NCBI GenBank assembly: GCA_964558825.1
Contig: CAZLGB010000003.1
Location: forward strand, 1-49,785
From: Phosphoribacter sp964558825
GTDB lineage: Bacteria; Actinomycetota; Actinomycetes; Actinomycetales; Dermatophilaceae
DNA: 49,785 bases
Direction of reading: 5' to 3'
The notes under the pieces were generated by a model that saw only the letters and a program-made list of their open reading frames with translations, did not search any database and was not told the DNA's origin. The position numbers and the translations under genes are program-made. This document shows, one piece after another, positions 34,929 through 43,907 of the stretch; the stretch's first letter is position 1; every line of letters begins with the position of its first letter.

Positions 34929-35804
34929 GTGAGCTATCAGCCGGGCGACATCGTCAACGGGCACGTGCTGGGCACCGACAACCAGTGGCATCCGTTGCCC
35001 GCCGACGCGACCCAGGCCATGGCGCCAGGTCAGCCGACCCAGGCGATGCCGGGCTACCAACCGCAGCAGCCGGGCTACCAACCGCAGCAGCCGGGCTACC
35101 AACCGCAGCAGCCGGGCTACCGGCCGTCGCAGCCCGGCTACCAGCCCGGGGGTATGCCGCAGGGAGGCGCGCGTCCGCCGGCTCCGCCCAAGCCCTTCTA
35201 CCGCCGGGCGTGGTTCTGGGTCATGGCGGTGATCGGAGCGGTCGTGCTCGCGGCGGTCGTCGCGGTCGTCGCCATCGGCAATGCCGTCAAGAACAAGGTC
35301 GACGAGGTGGGGCGCTCGGTCACCGTGCCGACCGTCGTCATCCCGACCGTCCCCGTGAACCCCGCCCCCCAGACGCCCGCGCCGACCGTGGCCCAGCCGC
35401 CGGCGAGCACCCCGCAGGGTGGCGACAGCAGCGGCAAGACCGCGACCGACGGCTCGCTGAAGTTCACCGTCACCAACGTCGACTGCACCCAGCACACGAT
35501 CGGCAAGGACCCGCTCAGCCTCACCGCCAAGGGCACCTTCTGCGTCGTCGATGTCAACGTCACCAACGTCGGCTCGAGCAAGGTGACGTGGATGGCGCTC
35601 ATGGAGGAGGCCGCGAGCACGAGCGGCAGCAAGCTCTCGCTCGAGCCGGCCATGGTCTTCCTGCCCACGGCCAAGGTGTCCCTCGATCTGGCACCGGGCG
35701 CGTCGGGCACCAACCAGCTCGTCTTCGACAGCCCCGACGGCGGGCTGAGCTCGGTCACCGTCTTCGGTGACGTCCTCTCCGACGGGGTCAAGATCACCCT
35801 GTGA
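34929..35804 (+). CDS. Membrane-anchored DUF4352-type protein with PGYQPQQ repeats
   Basis: 291 residues. The cytoplasmic N-terminal part carries SYQPGDIVNGHVLGTDNQWHP and repeats of PGYQPQQ (residues about 41-72). It is followed by one membrane helix (AWFWVMAVIGAVVLAAVVAVVAIG), a Thr/Pro-rich linker and an extracytoplasmic Ig-like domain similar to DUF4352 (FTVTNVDCTQHTIG, GTFCVVDVNVTNVGSSKVTW, NQLVFDSPDG). Function unknown, probably cell-envelope related. GTG start with GGGGGAA upstream. Its stop overlaps the dxr GTG, an odd pairing with an isoprenoid gene. Confidence 0.8.
   Translation: MSYQPGDIVNGHVLGTDNQWHPLPADATQAMAPGQPTQAMPGYQPQQPGYQPQQPGYQPQQPGYRPSQPGYQPGGMPQGGARPPAPPKPFYRRAWFWVMAVIGAVVLAAVVAVVAIGNAVKNKVDEVGRSVTVPTVVIPTVPVNPAPQTPAPTVAQPPASTPQGGDSSGKTATDGSLKFTVTNVDCTQHTIGKDPLSLTAKGTFCVVDVNVTNVGSSKVTWMALMEEAASTSGSKLSLEPAMVFLPTAKVSLDLAPGASGTNQLVFDSPDGGLSSVTVFGDVLSDGVKITL
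35049..35132 (+). repeat. 21-bp in-frame tandem repeats encoding PGYQPQQ
   Basis: Three identical 21-base units at 35049, 35070 and 35091 (beginning CCGGGCTACCAACCGCAGCA), then a diverged unit at 35112 and a remnant at 35133. Exact identity of the three units suggests recent expansion by slippage; length may vary between strains. Confidence 0.9.
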
Positions 35805-37084
35805 GCGCCGCTCGCACCGTCACCCTGCTCGGCTCGACCGGGTCGATCGGCACGCAGGCGGTGGCGGTCATCACCGCCGACGCCGCCCGCCGGGAGCGCT
35901 TCCGGGTCGTCGCGTTGACCTCCGGGGGAGCCCAGCTCCCGCTGCTGGCCCGCCAGGCGGTGGCGCTGCGGGTCGAGGCCGTGGGGATCGCCTCCGGCGA
36001 TGCCGAGGCCTTCCGGGCCCTCGTCGCCGACGAGCTCGCGCGCGTGGGGGAGCGCACGGCATACCTCCCGGAGGTGCTCGTCGGACCCGACGCGAGCGAG
36101 CTCATCGCGGCCCGGCCGGTCGACGTCGTGCTCAACGGGATGACCGGCTCCATCGGGCTGCGGCCGACCTTGGCGGCCCTGCACGCCGGCTCGACACTCG
36201 CGCTGGCCAACAAGGAGTCGCTCATCGTCGGCGGCCCGCTCGTCAAGAAGGCGGCGGCCCCGGGGCAGATCGTCCCCGTCGACAGCGAGCACAGTGCGAT
36301 CGCCCAGTCGCTGCGTGGCGGCCGGGCGAGCGAGGTGCGCCGGCTCGTGCTCACCGCGAGCGGCGGACCCTTCCGCGGTATGCCGCGCTCGGCCCTGCAC
36401 GACGTGACCCCGGCCCAGGCGCTCGCCCACCCCAACTTCGACATGGGCCGGGTCGTGACGACCAACTCGGCGACCCTGGTCAACAAGGGCCTCGAGGTCA
36501 TCGAGGCGCACCTGCTCTTCGACATCCCCTTCGAGCGCATCGACGTCGTCGTGCACCCGCAGCAGCAGATCCACTCGATGGTCGAGTTCCACGACGGCTC
36601 GACCATCGCGCAGGCCGGGCCGCCGCGGATGCTCGTGCCCATCGCCCTCGGGCTGTCCTGGCCCGACCGGCTGGCCGATGTCGACGAGCCGTGCGATTGG
36701 ACCCGAGCGCAGTCGTGGGACTTCCTGCCGCTCGATGACGAGGCCTTCCCGGCGGTGGCCCTCGCGCGGGCCGCGGGGGAGGCCGGCGGCACCGTCCCGG
36801 CGGTCTACAACGCCGCCAACGAGGTGTGCGTCGACGCCTTCCACGAGCGGGCGATCCGCTTCACCGAGATCGTCGACACCGTCGCCCGAGTCGTCGACCG
36901 GCATACCTCCGGCGACGCCGAGGCCGTATGCCGGGCCGGCACCGTGAGCGAGCGCGGCAGCGATGCGAGCAGCAGCGGGACTCTTTCGGCCCCCTTGGAC
37001 GTTGCAGCAGTGTTGCGGGCCGACGCGTGGGCCCGTGCGGAGGCCCGGACAGTCTTGGGCCTGGGCGAAGGGACGGGCGCGTGA
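35801..37084 (+). CDS. dxr: 1-deoxy-D-xylulose 5-phosphate reductoisomerase
   Basis: Second step of the MEP isoprenoid pathway. NADPH motif LLGSTGSIGTQA, the NKESLIVGG loop, the metal site VDSEHSAIAQSL, the substrate loop SGGPFRGMP, HPNFDMG and NKGLEVIEAH are all present. At 427 residues it is about 30 longer than usual because of a Ser/Gly-rich insertion near the C-terminus (CRAGTVSERGSDASSSGTL). The GTG overlaps the preceding stop (GTGA), and the stop overlaps the rseP start. In many actinobacteria this gene directly follows rlmN; here it is 31.7 kb away. Confidence 0.96.
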   Translation: MSAARTVTLLGSTGSIGTQAVAVITADAARRERFRVVALTSGGAQLPLLARQAVALRVEAVGIASGDAEAFRALVADELARVGERTAYLPEVLVGPDASELIAARPVDVVLNGMTGSIGLRPTLAALHAGSTLALANKESLIVGGPLVKKAAAPGQIVPVDSEHSAIAQSLRGGRASEVRRLVLTASGGPFRGMPRSALHDVTPAQALAHPNFDMGRVVTTNSATLVNKGLEVIEAHLLFDIPFERIDVVVHPQQQIHSMVEFHDGSTIAQAGPPRMLVPIALGLSWPDRLADVDEPCDWTRAQSWDFLPLDDEAFPAVALARAAGEAGGTVPAVYNAANEVCVDAFHERAIRFTEIVDTVARVVDRHTSGDAEAVCRAGTVSERGSDASSSGTLSAPLDVAAVLRADAWARAEARTVLGLGEGTGA

Positions 37085-38424
37085 CTGCGGTCTACTACCT
37101 GCTGGGCATCCTGCTGGTCGTCGTGGGCGTCGGGGCGTCGATCGCCCTGCACGAGCTCGGGCACCTGGTGCCGGCCAAGCGCTTCGGGGTGGCCTGCAAG
37201 CAATACATGATCGGCTTTGGGCCGACCCTGTGGTCGCGCACCAAGGGCGAGACCCAATACGGCATCAAGGCGATCCCGCTCGGTGGCTATGTCCGGATGA
37301 TCGGGATGATCCCGCCCCGCCCGGGCGACCGGCCGGGGCAGCTGCGCTCGATGTCGACCGGCCGGATGGGCGCTCTCGTCGAGCAGGCGCGCCAGGACTC
37401 GATGGACGAGATCCAGCCCGGTGACGAGGACCGCGTCTTCTACAAGCTGTCGGTGCCGCGCAAGATCATCGTCATGCTCGGCGGGCCGACGATGAACCTC
37501 GTCCTCGCCTTCGTGCTCCTCGCGGCGATCATGGTCGGCACCGGCATCCAGGCCGTCGTGCCGACCCTCGCGGCGGTGACCGACTGCGTCCCGTCGACCG
37601 CCCCCACGGTGGCCAAGCCGGCGCCCGAGTGCGTGACCGGCGACCCGGTGGCGCCGGCCAAGACGGCCGGGCTGCAGGCCGGCGACACCGTGGTCGAGGT
37701 CAACGGCACGCCCGTGCGACTGTGGTCGGAGGTCACCTCGGTGATCCGCGCCTCCGCCGGCACGCCCGTCGCTCTCGTTGTCGATCGCGCCGGCACCCGG
37801 GTGCCGTTAACCATCACGCCCGCACCGCTCACCCGCGCGGCATACACCGATGAGGGCACGCTCAAACTCAATGCCGACGGCACCCTGGTGACCGAGACCG
37901 TCGGGTATGCCGGGGCGCAGGCCTCGCTCGGCTTCGTCCGCGAGCCTCTCACGGCGGTCCCCGGGCAGTTCGCCTCGATGCTCGGCACGACCATGCGGGT
38001 GCTGTCGACGGTGCCCAGCAAGCTCGTCGGTGTCGTCGAGGCGGTCACCGGACAAGCCCCGCGCGACCCCAACGGGCCGATCTCGGTCATCGGGGTGGCG
38101 CGCGCGGGCGGCGAGATCGTCAGCCACGAGGGCGACAGCCTGCGGGCGATCACCGCCAAGATGCTCGGGCTGCTCTTCGGGCTCAACCTCGCCCTCTTCC
38201 TCTTCAACCTGCTGCCGCTGCTGCCGCTCGACGGCGGTCAGGTCGTCGGCGCGCTGTGGGAGGGCGTCAAGCGCGGCTGGGCGCGGATGCGCGGCGCCCC
38301 CGACCCGGGCTATGTCGACGTCGCCAAGGCGCTGCCCATCGCGTATGCCGTGTCGACGGTCTTCATCGCGCTCACGGTGCTGCTCGTCTATGCCGACCTG
38401 GTCAGCCCGATCAACCTCGGCTAA
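37081..38424 (+). CDS. rseP: RIP metalloprotease (site-2 protease), RseP/Rip1 type
   Basis: Intramembrane zinc protease that cleaves anti-sigma factors and other single-pass proteins. The zinc motif HELGH is at residues 24-28 in the first membrane helix and the second motif LDGGQ near Asp384 in the last part. A PDZ domain (KTAGLQAGDTVVEVNGTPVRLWSEV) lies in between. 447 residues. GTG overlaps the dxr stop. ispG, which usually follows, is not next to it. The damaged ECF/membrane-protein pair at 4177-5313 is the type of system this protease often serves, but a link is speculative. Confidence 0.95.
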   Translation: MTAVYYLLGILLVVVGVGASIALHELGHLVPAKRFGVACKQYMIGFGPTLWSRTKGETQYGIKAIPLGGYVRMIGMIPPRPGDRPGQLRSMSTGRMGALVEQARQDSMDEIQPGDEDRVFYKLSVPRKIIVMLGGPTMNLVLAFVLLAAIMVGTGIQAVVPTLAAVTDCVPSTAPTVAKPAPECVTGDPVAPAKTAGLQAGDTVVEVNGTPVRLWSEVTSVIRASAGTPVALVVDRAGTRVPLTITPAPLTRAAYTDEGTLKLNADGTLVTETVGYAGAQASLGFVREPLTAVPGQFASMLGTTMRVLSTVPSKLVGVVEAVTGQAPRDPNGPISVIGVARAGGEIVSHEGDSLRAITAKMLGLLFGLNLALFLFNLLPLLPLDGGQVVGALWEGVKRGWARMRGAPDPGYVDVAKALPIAYAVSTVFIALTVLLVYADLVSPINLG

Positions 38425-38478
38425 GCGGCTGGCGCGTGAACGCGAAGTTCTCGCCGCTCGCTCGGCCAGTCGCCTCCT

Positions 38479-38496
38479 GCGAGCGTGGTCGCTCGC
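38479..38496. terminator. Possible terminator after dxr-rseP
   Basis: Six-base arms GCGAGC and GCTCGC around a GTGGTC loop, extendable by a G-T and a C-G pair, 54 bases after the rseP stop. The rest of 38425-38629 shows nothing else recognisable and is lower in GC than the surroundings. Confidence 0.35.
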
Positions 38497-38629
38497 GGCG
38501 GTCACGATCCAGGGTAGCTTCACGGCAGCCGGCTGTCGGAATCGGATCGAATGCGGCAACTAGCCAATGATCGGGCCACACCATGCGGGGTCCAACGACC
38601 AGTGAGGGCTCATAGAAGCCGCGTGCCTC

Positions 38630-38926
38630 GTGGACTCAACGGTGCGCGAACGGATGGTCGCCGAGGTGCTCGAACCGGTTGCCCGGACGTTACTGAGCGA
38701 GGATGAGCTGGAGTTCCTCGCACTCACAACCTCTGTCGATCGCGACGGCATCACGTGGTTGTTCGGCTCGATCACCGCGTGCGGCGAGGTCTGGGAGGCC
38801 CACCTGTGGCATCCGCACATCGGGTACGACAGCATCGCGACGCTCTGTGCGGTGATCGAGGATTCGCTGATCGACTGGATCAGTGAGACTCGGTTCGGCT
38901 GGGGGCAGCTCCGCCATCCGGGGTGA
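38630..38926 (+). CDS. Small protein of unknown function
   Basis: 98 residues from GTG (VDSTVRERMVAEVLEPVARTLLSEDELEFLAL). It is acidic, with several tryptophans (ITWLFGSITACGEVWEAHLWHP, LIDWISETRFGWGQL), no signal peptide and no membrane segment. I do not recognise the family. The composition looks like a real soluble protein, but base use is less GC-biased than in its neighbours, and it sits alone between rseP and a converging NUDIX gene; it may have been acquired. Confidence 0.55.
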   Translation: MDSTVRERMVAEVLEPVARTLLSEDELEFLALTTSVDRDGITWLFGSITACGEVWEAHLWHPHIGYDSIATLCAVIEDSLIDWISETRFGWGQLRHPG

Positions 38927-38978
38927 TCTCGATACCCGCGGGACGACCCGCGCCCGCGCCGCCGCCGGCCGCAGGGAG

Positions 38979-39482
38979 TCAGCGCAGCTGAGCGCGCAGC
39001 CAGCCGCCGAGCAAGGCGACCGTGTCGGGCATGAAGTCCTCGGGGTCGGCGTCGATCGCGGCGACGAGGGCCGCGACGGTCAGCCACTCCCCGGAGGAGA
39101 CCTCTTCGGGCTGCCAGACGATCGGCCCATCCCACTCGGTGACGTAGCAGAAGCCGTGATAGGACGTGTGCGCGTCGCGGTAGTCGCCCTCGCCCAGTGC
39201 GGTCAGTGTCGCGCCGGTGACGCCGAGCTCCTCGGCGAGCTCGCGCGCCGCCGCCTCGCCCGGGACCTCACCGGCCTCGATGACCCCTCCGGCGGCGAAG
39301 TCGCGCCGCCCCGGATAGACGTCCTTGGTTGGGGTGCGGCGGTGGACGTAGACCCGCCCGTTCGTGTCGCGCACGACGACGGCCGTGGCGGCGTGGTGGA
39401 GGTTGTCGGCCCGCATCCGCGATCTCGGCGCGCTGCCGCACGGGTGACCTGCGTCGTCGTAGAGCGCGATGAGCTCGTCCAC
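38979..39482 (-). CDS. NUDIX hydrolase
   Basis: 167 residues with a complete Nudix box, GGVIEAGEVPGEAAARELAEELGV, binding Mg and the diphosphate. The N-terminal strand (MDELIALYDDAGHPCGSAPRSRMRADNLHHAATAVVVRD) and RRTPTKDVYPGRRDFAAGG resemble the YfcD/isopentenyl-diphosphate-isomerase-like branch, but the catalytic residues of an isomerase cannot be confirmed. The substrate is probably a nucleoside diphosphate derivative. It lies 35 bases downstream of the lysozyme-like gene on the same strand. Confidence 0.88.
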   Translation of the reverse strand: MDELIALYDDAGHPCGSAPRSRMRADNLHHAATAVVVRDTNGRVYVHRRTPTKDVYPGRRDFAAGGVIEAGEVPGEAAARELAEELGVTGATLTALGEGDYRDAHTSYHGFCYVTEWDGPIVWQPEEVSSGEWLTVAALVAAIDADPEDFMPDTVALLGGWLRAQLR

Positions 39483-39517
39483 GGCCCCAGTCTGGCAGCA
39501 GCGCGCTGGTCAGCTGG

Positions 39518-40396
39518 TCAGTCGGCGGAGCGCGCGAAGGCGGCCAGCGCCGTCTGCGAGCCGAGGAAGACATTGCGGTCGAGCCCGCCCTCGACGCCGC
39601 GCTGCCAGATCGTCGCTCGCTCCCAGCCGGCCGGCAGCGGCCCCATCGGCGGCTCGTGGTCGAAGAGCCACAACGGCACGGCGGCCCCGAGGCTCCGGTC
39701 GCCGCCGAGACAGCGTGACCACACCTCGGCTTTGACATAGAGCAGCGGAGCGCGACCGGTCGCCGCGTGATAGGTGTCGACGAATTCGCGCACCCAGGAA
39801 AGCAATTGGGCCGGGGTGCGGCCATGACAGGCCGGCCCGCTCGTGGAGTCCTCCAGGTCGAGCGCGTCTGGCAGGCTGCGACCGTCGGACCGCCAGCCGC
39901 CGGTGACCGCGAGCAAGTGTCGGGCTTGGGCCGCTCCGGTGGAGGAGGCCGGCCGGGCGTAGTGATAGCCGCCCACGAGCATGCCGGCCGACCGAGCACC
40001 ATCGCGCTGGGCGGCATACGTCGGGCTGACGAAGCTCGTGCCCTCGGTCGCCTTGACATAGGCGAAGCGCACGCCGCTCGCCGCGAGCCCGGCCCAGTCG
40101 ACGCGAAGCTGGTAGGCCGACACGTCGACGCCGTCGACGGTGCCCCCGGTCGTCGCCGCGGCCGAGGGTGTGCCGGTCGTCCGGCTCGTCGAGGTCGCTC
40201 CGGACGGCGTCAGGCTCGGGACGAGGGTAGTCGGCGTCGGCGCGGCGACGGCGGTCGTCACGACGGGCGGGGCCGTGGCCGTCGACGTTGCTGAGGTGAC
40301 CGCGGAGGCGGAAGCGGACCCAGTGCTGGCGGTGCAGCCCGATCCCGCCAGCGCCAGCGCGCCCGCGAGGGCGAGCGAGCCGGCATACCGACGCAT
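39518..40396 (-). CDS. GH25 lysozyme-like lipoprotein
   Basis: 292 residues. The signal (MRRYAGSLALAGALALAGSGC) has a lipobox-like cysteine at 21, then about 70 residues of Thr/Ser/Ala/Pro linker. The GH25 domain follows: DGVDVSAYQLRVDWAGLAASGVRFAYVKATEGTSFVSPTY, GGYHYARP and the catalytic acidic cluster DALDLEDS. It should cleave the glycan of peptidoglycan outside the membrane during wall remodelling. It starts 18 bases after the TIGR03085 stop. Confidence 0.88.
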   Translation of the reverse strand: MRRYAGSLALAGALALAGSGCTASTGSASASAVTSATSTATAPPVVTTAVAAPTPTTLVPSLTPSGATSTSRTTGTPSAAATTGGTVDGVDVSAYQLRVDWAGLAASGVRFAYVKATEGTSFVSPTYAAQRDGARSAGMLVGGYHYARPASSTGAAQARHLLAVTGGWRSDGRSLPDALDLEDSTSGPACHGRTPAQLLSWVREFVDTYHAATGRAPLLYVKAEVWSRCLGGDRSLGAAVPLWLFDHEPPMGPLPAGWERATIWQRGVEGGLDRNVFLGSQTALAAFARSAD

Positions 40397-40413
40397 CCGC
40401 GGCACAGCCGCGA

Positions 40414-41052
40414 TCAGACCCCGAAGCGAGTGGCCGCCAAGGCGGCGACGGTCTCGTCGGAGCCCTTGAGCTCGACGTGCGCGGCGCTCTTGCGGCCGTA
40501 GCAGTAGAGGACGAGGTCGGCGACCTGGCCGCGCACGACGACATTGCCGGCGGGCTGCGGGGCCTTGACGACCGCGCGGCCGACCCCGTCGGCGACCAGC
40601 ACGATGCCCACGGGGGAGCGACGCATGAGCATGCCGGCCATCCGGGAAAGCGAGGCCCACAGGCCCTTGGCGGTGGCGTCGTCGAGCTCCCGCGGGGCGG
40701 CGTCGGGCTGGGCGCGCAGCACGTCCTCGTGGTGGACGAACATCTCGATCCGGTTGGTGGCCTCGTCGACGGCCGCCAGCCGGGTCGCCGCCCATGCCGG
40801 AGGGCCGCTGCGCAGCCGCTCGACATTGCGCCCGAAGTGCTCACCCGCGAGGCGCCGCTGGGCCGCGTCCAGCCGACCGGCCAGCGGCTTGACGAGCAAC
40901 CCCACCGACAGGTCGGGACGGTTCTCGCGGATGATGAGGTGAGCGAGCAGGTCACGGGTGTCCCAGCCCTCGCAGAGGGTGGGGGCGTCGGGGCCGACGG
41001 CCAGCAGGGTGTCACAGAGGGCTTGGCGCTCGGCGAGGGCAATGCGGGTCAC
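40414..41052 (-). CDS. TIGR03085-family (DinB/mycothiol maleylpyruvate isomerase-like) protein
   Basis: 212 residues from GTG (VTRIALAERQALCDTLLAVGPDAPTLCEGWDTRDLLAHLIIREN). CEGWDTRDLLAHL gives the metal-binding histidine of the DinB-like four-helix domain, and IEMFVHHEDVLRAQP carries the other two. The C-terminal part (VGRAVVKAPQPAGNVVVRGQVADLVLYCYGR) is an SCP2-like domain. Relatives are often mycothiol-dependent enzymes; the reaction is unknown. An alternative GTG about 24 bases upstream exists. Divergent from the GNAT gene with 45 bases between starts. Confidence 0.85.
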   Translation of the reverse strand: MTRIALAERQALCDTLLAVGPDAPTLCEGWDTRDLLAHLIIRENRPDLSVGLLVKPLAGRLDAAQRRLAGEHFGRNVERLRSGPPAWAATRLAAVDEATNRIEMFVHHEDVLRAQPDAAPRELDDATAKGLWASLSRMAGMLMRRSPVGIVLVADGVGRAVVKAPQPAGNVVVRGQVADLVLYCYGRKSAAHVELKGSDETVAALAATRFGV

Positions 41053-41097
41053 GAAAAGCGATCGTGTCACACTCCCGGGCGGTCCTAGGGTGGCGGG

Positions 41098-42153
41098 GTG
41101 ATCGACACGACGCTCGAGCTCGTCGCGCCCGATGAGGCGCTGCACCGCGAGTGGCTCGACTTTCTCGCCGACCTCGGCGAGCACTCGGTGGCTGGCGGCA
41201 GCATCGGCGACGACGAGCTGGCGGCGATGGCCGACCCGCGGGCCTTCGCGGCCTGGGTGGGGCGGGTCCGCGCACACGAGCAGGGGGAGGGCCTGACTGA
41301 CGGCCGGGTCGCCGCGACGAGCCGCTGGGCGGTGCGCGACGGCGAGATCGTCGGGGTGATCAACCTGCGTCACGAGCTCACCGATCTGCTGCTCGACTGG
41401 GGCGGCCACGTCGGCTATGCCGTGCGCGTCTCGGCGCGACGACAGGGCGTCGCGTCGTGGATGCTCGGCCGCATCCTCGGGGAGGCCGCGGCGTTGGGCA
41501 TCAACCCCGTGCTCGTCTCGTGCGACGAGGACAACGTCGGCTCCCGGCGCACCATCGAGGGGGGCGGCGGCGTTTACGACGGCTCACGTGAGGGCAAGCG
41601 CCGCTATTGGATCACCATCCCTGGCGCGCCCCTCGGGTATGCCGTGCGGCCTCTGTCCGAGGCGCCCTTGCGAGGGCGGCTCGTCGAGCTGCGCCTGCCG
41701 ACCGAGGCCGAGGTGGCCGCCCTGCAGGCGGGAGAGTCGCGCCCGGACTGGGCTGAGGGTTTCCCGCGCCAGGACGACCTCGACGGGATGTCGATGCGCG
41801 CGGGAGCCGGGGCGCCGGCGCAGGTGCGTGCCTGGGAGAGCCGGCTGATCGTGCGGCGAGCCGACCGGATGGTCGTCGGCACGATCGGCTTCTTCGGCCC
41901 GCCCGACCCGTCGCATGCGGCGGGGACGGTGGAGGTGGGTTACGGTCTCGTGGAGTCGGCGCGCGGGCACGGGCTCATCACCGATGCCTTGCGCCTGGCG
42001 GTGCCGGCCGCGGAGGCGAGCGGGGCGACGGTGACGGCGCACACGGCATACGACAATGCGGCGAGCCGAAAAGCTCTGCTGGGTGCGGGTTTTCGACAGA
42101 CAGGGGAGCGCAATGACGACGGCGACGACCGCTATGTCCGACCACGTGGTTAG
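41098..42153 (+). CDS. Protein with two fused GNAT acetyltransferase domains
   Basis: 351 residues from GTG. Domain 1 (about 1-175) has the acetyl-CoA motif VGYAVRVSARRQGVASWMLGRIL and ends SRRTIEGGGGVYDG. Domain 2 (about 185-351) has VEVGYGLVESARGHGLITDALRLAVPAA and NAASRKALLGAGFRQTGER. Both retain the R/Q-x-x-G-x-G/A type loop, the second as RGHGLI, so both may bind acetyl-CoA. Substrate unknown. It lies nine bases before the ABC exporter genes and may belong to the same transcript. Confidence 0.88.
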   Translation: MIDTTLELVAPDEALHREWLDFLADLGEHSVAGGSIGDDELAAMADPRAFAAWVGRVRAHEQGEGLTDGRVAATSRWAVRDGEIVGVINLRHELTDLLLDWGGHVGYAVRVSARRQGVASWMLGRILGEAAALGINPVLVSCDEDNVGSRRTIEGGGGVYDGSREGKRRYWITIPGAPLGYAVRPLSEAPLRGRLVELRLPTEAEVAALQAGESRPDWAEGFPRQDDLDGMSMRAGAGAPAQVRAWESRLIVRRADRMVVGTIGFFGPPDPSHAAGTVEVGYGLVESARGHGLITDALRLAVPAAEASGATVTAHTAYDNAASRKALLGAGFRQTGERNDDGDDRYVRPRG

Positions 42154-42162
42154 CGTGACCCG

Positions 42163-43128
42163 GTGAGCATCCTGCAGGCCCGCGAGCTGCGCCGCACCTT
42201 CACGACGACGACCGGTGTGTTGCGGCGCCACCGCAAGGAGGTCGAGGCGGTCCGCGGGGTGTCCTTCGACATCGAGCGCGGTGAGCTCTTCGGGCTGCTC
42301 GGGCCCAATGGCGCGGGCAAGACGACGACGATCAAGATGCTCATCACCCTGTTGCTGCCGACGAGCGGATCGGCGACCATCCTCGGGCGCGACGTCGTCA
42401 CCGACGCGCGCGAGGTGCGCCGGCACATCGGCTATGTCTTCGGCGGCGACCGCGGGCTCTACGAGCGGCTCTCGGCCCTCGACAACCTGCGCTACTTCGC
42501 CGAGCTGTATGCCGTGCCCGCCCGCGAGCAGCGCGCCCGCATCGGCGAGCTGCTCGAGCTCGTCGGGCTGACCGGCCGCGAGAAGGAGCGCGTCGAGGGC
42601 TTCTCGCGGGGCATGCGCCAGCGGCTGCACATCGCCCGCGGGCTGCTGCACGACCCCGACCTGCTCTTCCTCGACGAGCCGTCGATCGGGATCGACCCGG
42701 TCGGGGCCCGCGAGCTGCGCCAGACCATCGCCGGGCTGCGCGACCAGGGCAAGACCGTGCTGCTGACGACGCACTACATGTTCGAGGCCGACGAGCTGTG
42801 CGACCGGATCGCGGTGATCCGCAAGGGCGAGCTCGTCGCCGAGGGCACGCCGGCGCAGCTCAAGGCGAGGGTGACCGCCGGCACGGTCATCGAGGTCGAG
42901 ACCTTCGGTGGCGTGCGCGAGCTCGTCGGCGCGGTGACCGCGCTGGCCGGGGTGCGCTCGGCGGTCGTCGACCTGCAGGCACAGGGCGAGACCCTCGTCG
43001 TGCAGGTCGAGCCGGGTGCCGACGTCACCGCGGCGGTGCTCGGTGAGCTGCACGGCATACGCGTCGGGCGGGTCGTCACCCGCGAGCCGACGCTCGAGGA
43101 CGCCTACGTCGAGCTGGTGTCCTCGTGA
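42163..43128 (+). CDS. ABC-2 type exporter, ATP-binding protein
   Basis: 321 residues. Walker A GPNGAGKTTT, Q-loop VFGGDRGLYERLSALDNL, signature FSRGMRQRLHIARGL, Walker B LLFLDEPSIGIDP and H-loop TTHYMFEADEL are present. It is of the drug/daunorubicin-resistance (DrrA) type with a C-terminal extension. GTG start; overlaps the first permease gene by GTGA. Substrate unknown. Confidence 0.93.
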   Translation: MSILQARELRRTFTTTTGVLRRHRKEVEAVRGVSFDIERGELFGLLGPNGAGKTTTIKMLITLLLPTSGSATILGRDVVTDAREVRRHIGYVFGGDRGLYERLSALDNLRYFAELYAVPAREQRARIGELLELVGLTGREKERVEGFSRGMRQRLHIARGLLHDPDLLFLDEPSIGIDPVGARELRQTIAGLRDQGKTVLLTTHYMFEADELCDRIAVIRKGELVAEGTPAQLKARVTAGTVIEVETFGGVRELVGAVTALAGVRSAVVDLQAQGETLVVQVEPGADVTAAVLGELHGIRVGRVVTREPTLEDAYVELVSS

Positions 43129-43907
43129 GCGAATTCGCGCGTGGCGCAAGGGTGTTGTGGGTCGGGTGGCTGCTGCAGCTCAAGATCCTCGCGGTCTCGG
43201 CCTTCGACGGCATCCTCAACGTCATCTATCCGCTCTTCTTCGCCACGTGTGCGCTGATGATGTTCAAGCAGACCGGCGACGAGAAGGCTCTCGTCTATGC
43301 CGGGCTCGGCGCGGCGGTCATGGGCACCTGGTCGTCGATGGCCACTTCGGCCAGCGCGGCGCTGCAGGGGCAGCGCTGGCAGGGCACCCTCGAGCTGCTC
43401 GTCACGGCGCCGACGCGGGTGGCGCTCGCGGTGCTGCCGATCACGGCGGGGCTTTCGACGGTCGCGCTCTATTCGATGGTCGCGACCCTGCTCTGGGGGC
43501 GGGTGCTCTTCGGCATCGAGGTGCCGATCGCCAGCCCGCTCGCCTTCGGGGTCGCCCTGCTCGTCACCCTCGGGTCGCTGGCGACCTTCGGCTTCCTGCT
43601 GTCGGTGACCGTCGTGCGCTATCGCACCGGCTGGGCCCTGGGCAGCACGCTTGAATACCCGGGGTGGTTGCTCTGCGGCTTCCTCGTGCCGCTCGACCTC
43701 TTCCCCGAGTGGGTGCGGTGGATCGCGCGAGCGTTGCCTCCGACGTGGGGGATGGACGCCATCCGCACGGCCGCTGCCGGGGGCGACCCGTGGTTCGACA
43801 CGGCGATGTGCGCCCTGCTCGGCCTGGCGTATGCCGCCCTCGGCGTCTGGCTGTCCGAGCGGCTCATCGACTCGGCCCGGCGCAATGCCACCCTGGCGCT
43901 GACATGA
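43125..43907 (+). CDS. ABC-2 type exporter, permease 1
   Basis: 260 residues with six hydrophobic segments. QGQRWQGTLELLVTAPTRVAL is the conserved amphipathic loop of ABC-2 permeases (homologous to the GE/RGTLE motif), and FLVPLDLFPEWVRWIARALPPTWGMDAIR is the typical last-loop motif. GTG overlaps the ATPase stop and its own stop overlaps the second permease (ATGA). Confidence 0.9.
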   Translation: MSEFARGARVLWVGWLLQLKILAVSAFDGILNVIYPLFFATCALMMFKQTGDEKALVYAGLGAAVMGTWSSMATSASAALQGQRWQGTLELLVTAPTRVALAVLPITAGLSTVALYSMVATLLWGRVLFGIEVPIASPLAFGVALLVTLGSLATFGFLLSVTVVRYRTGWALGSTLEYPGWLLCGFLVPLDLFPEWVRWIARALPPTWGMDAIRTAAAGGDPWFDTAMCALLGLAYAALGVWLSERLIDSARRNATLALT

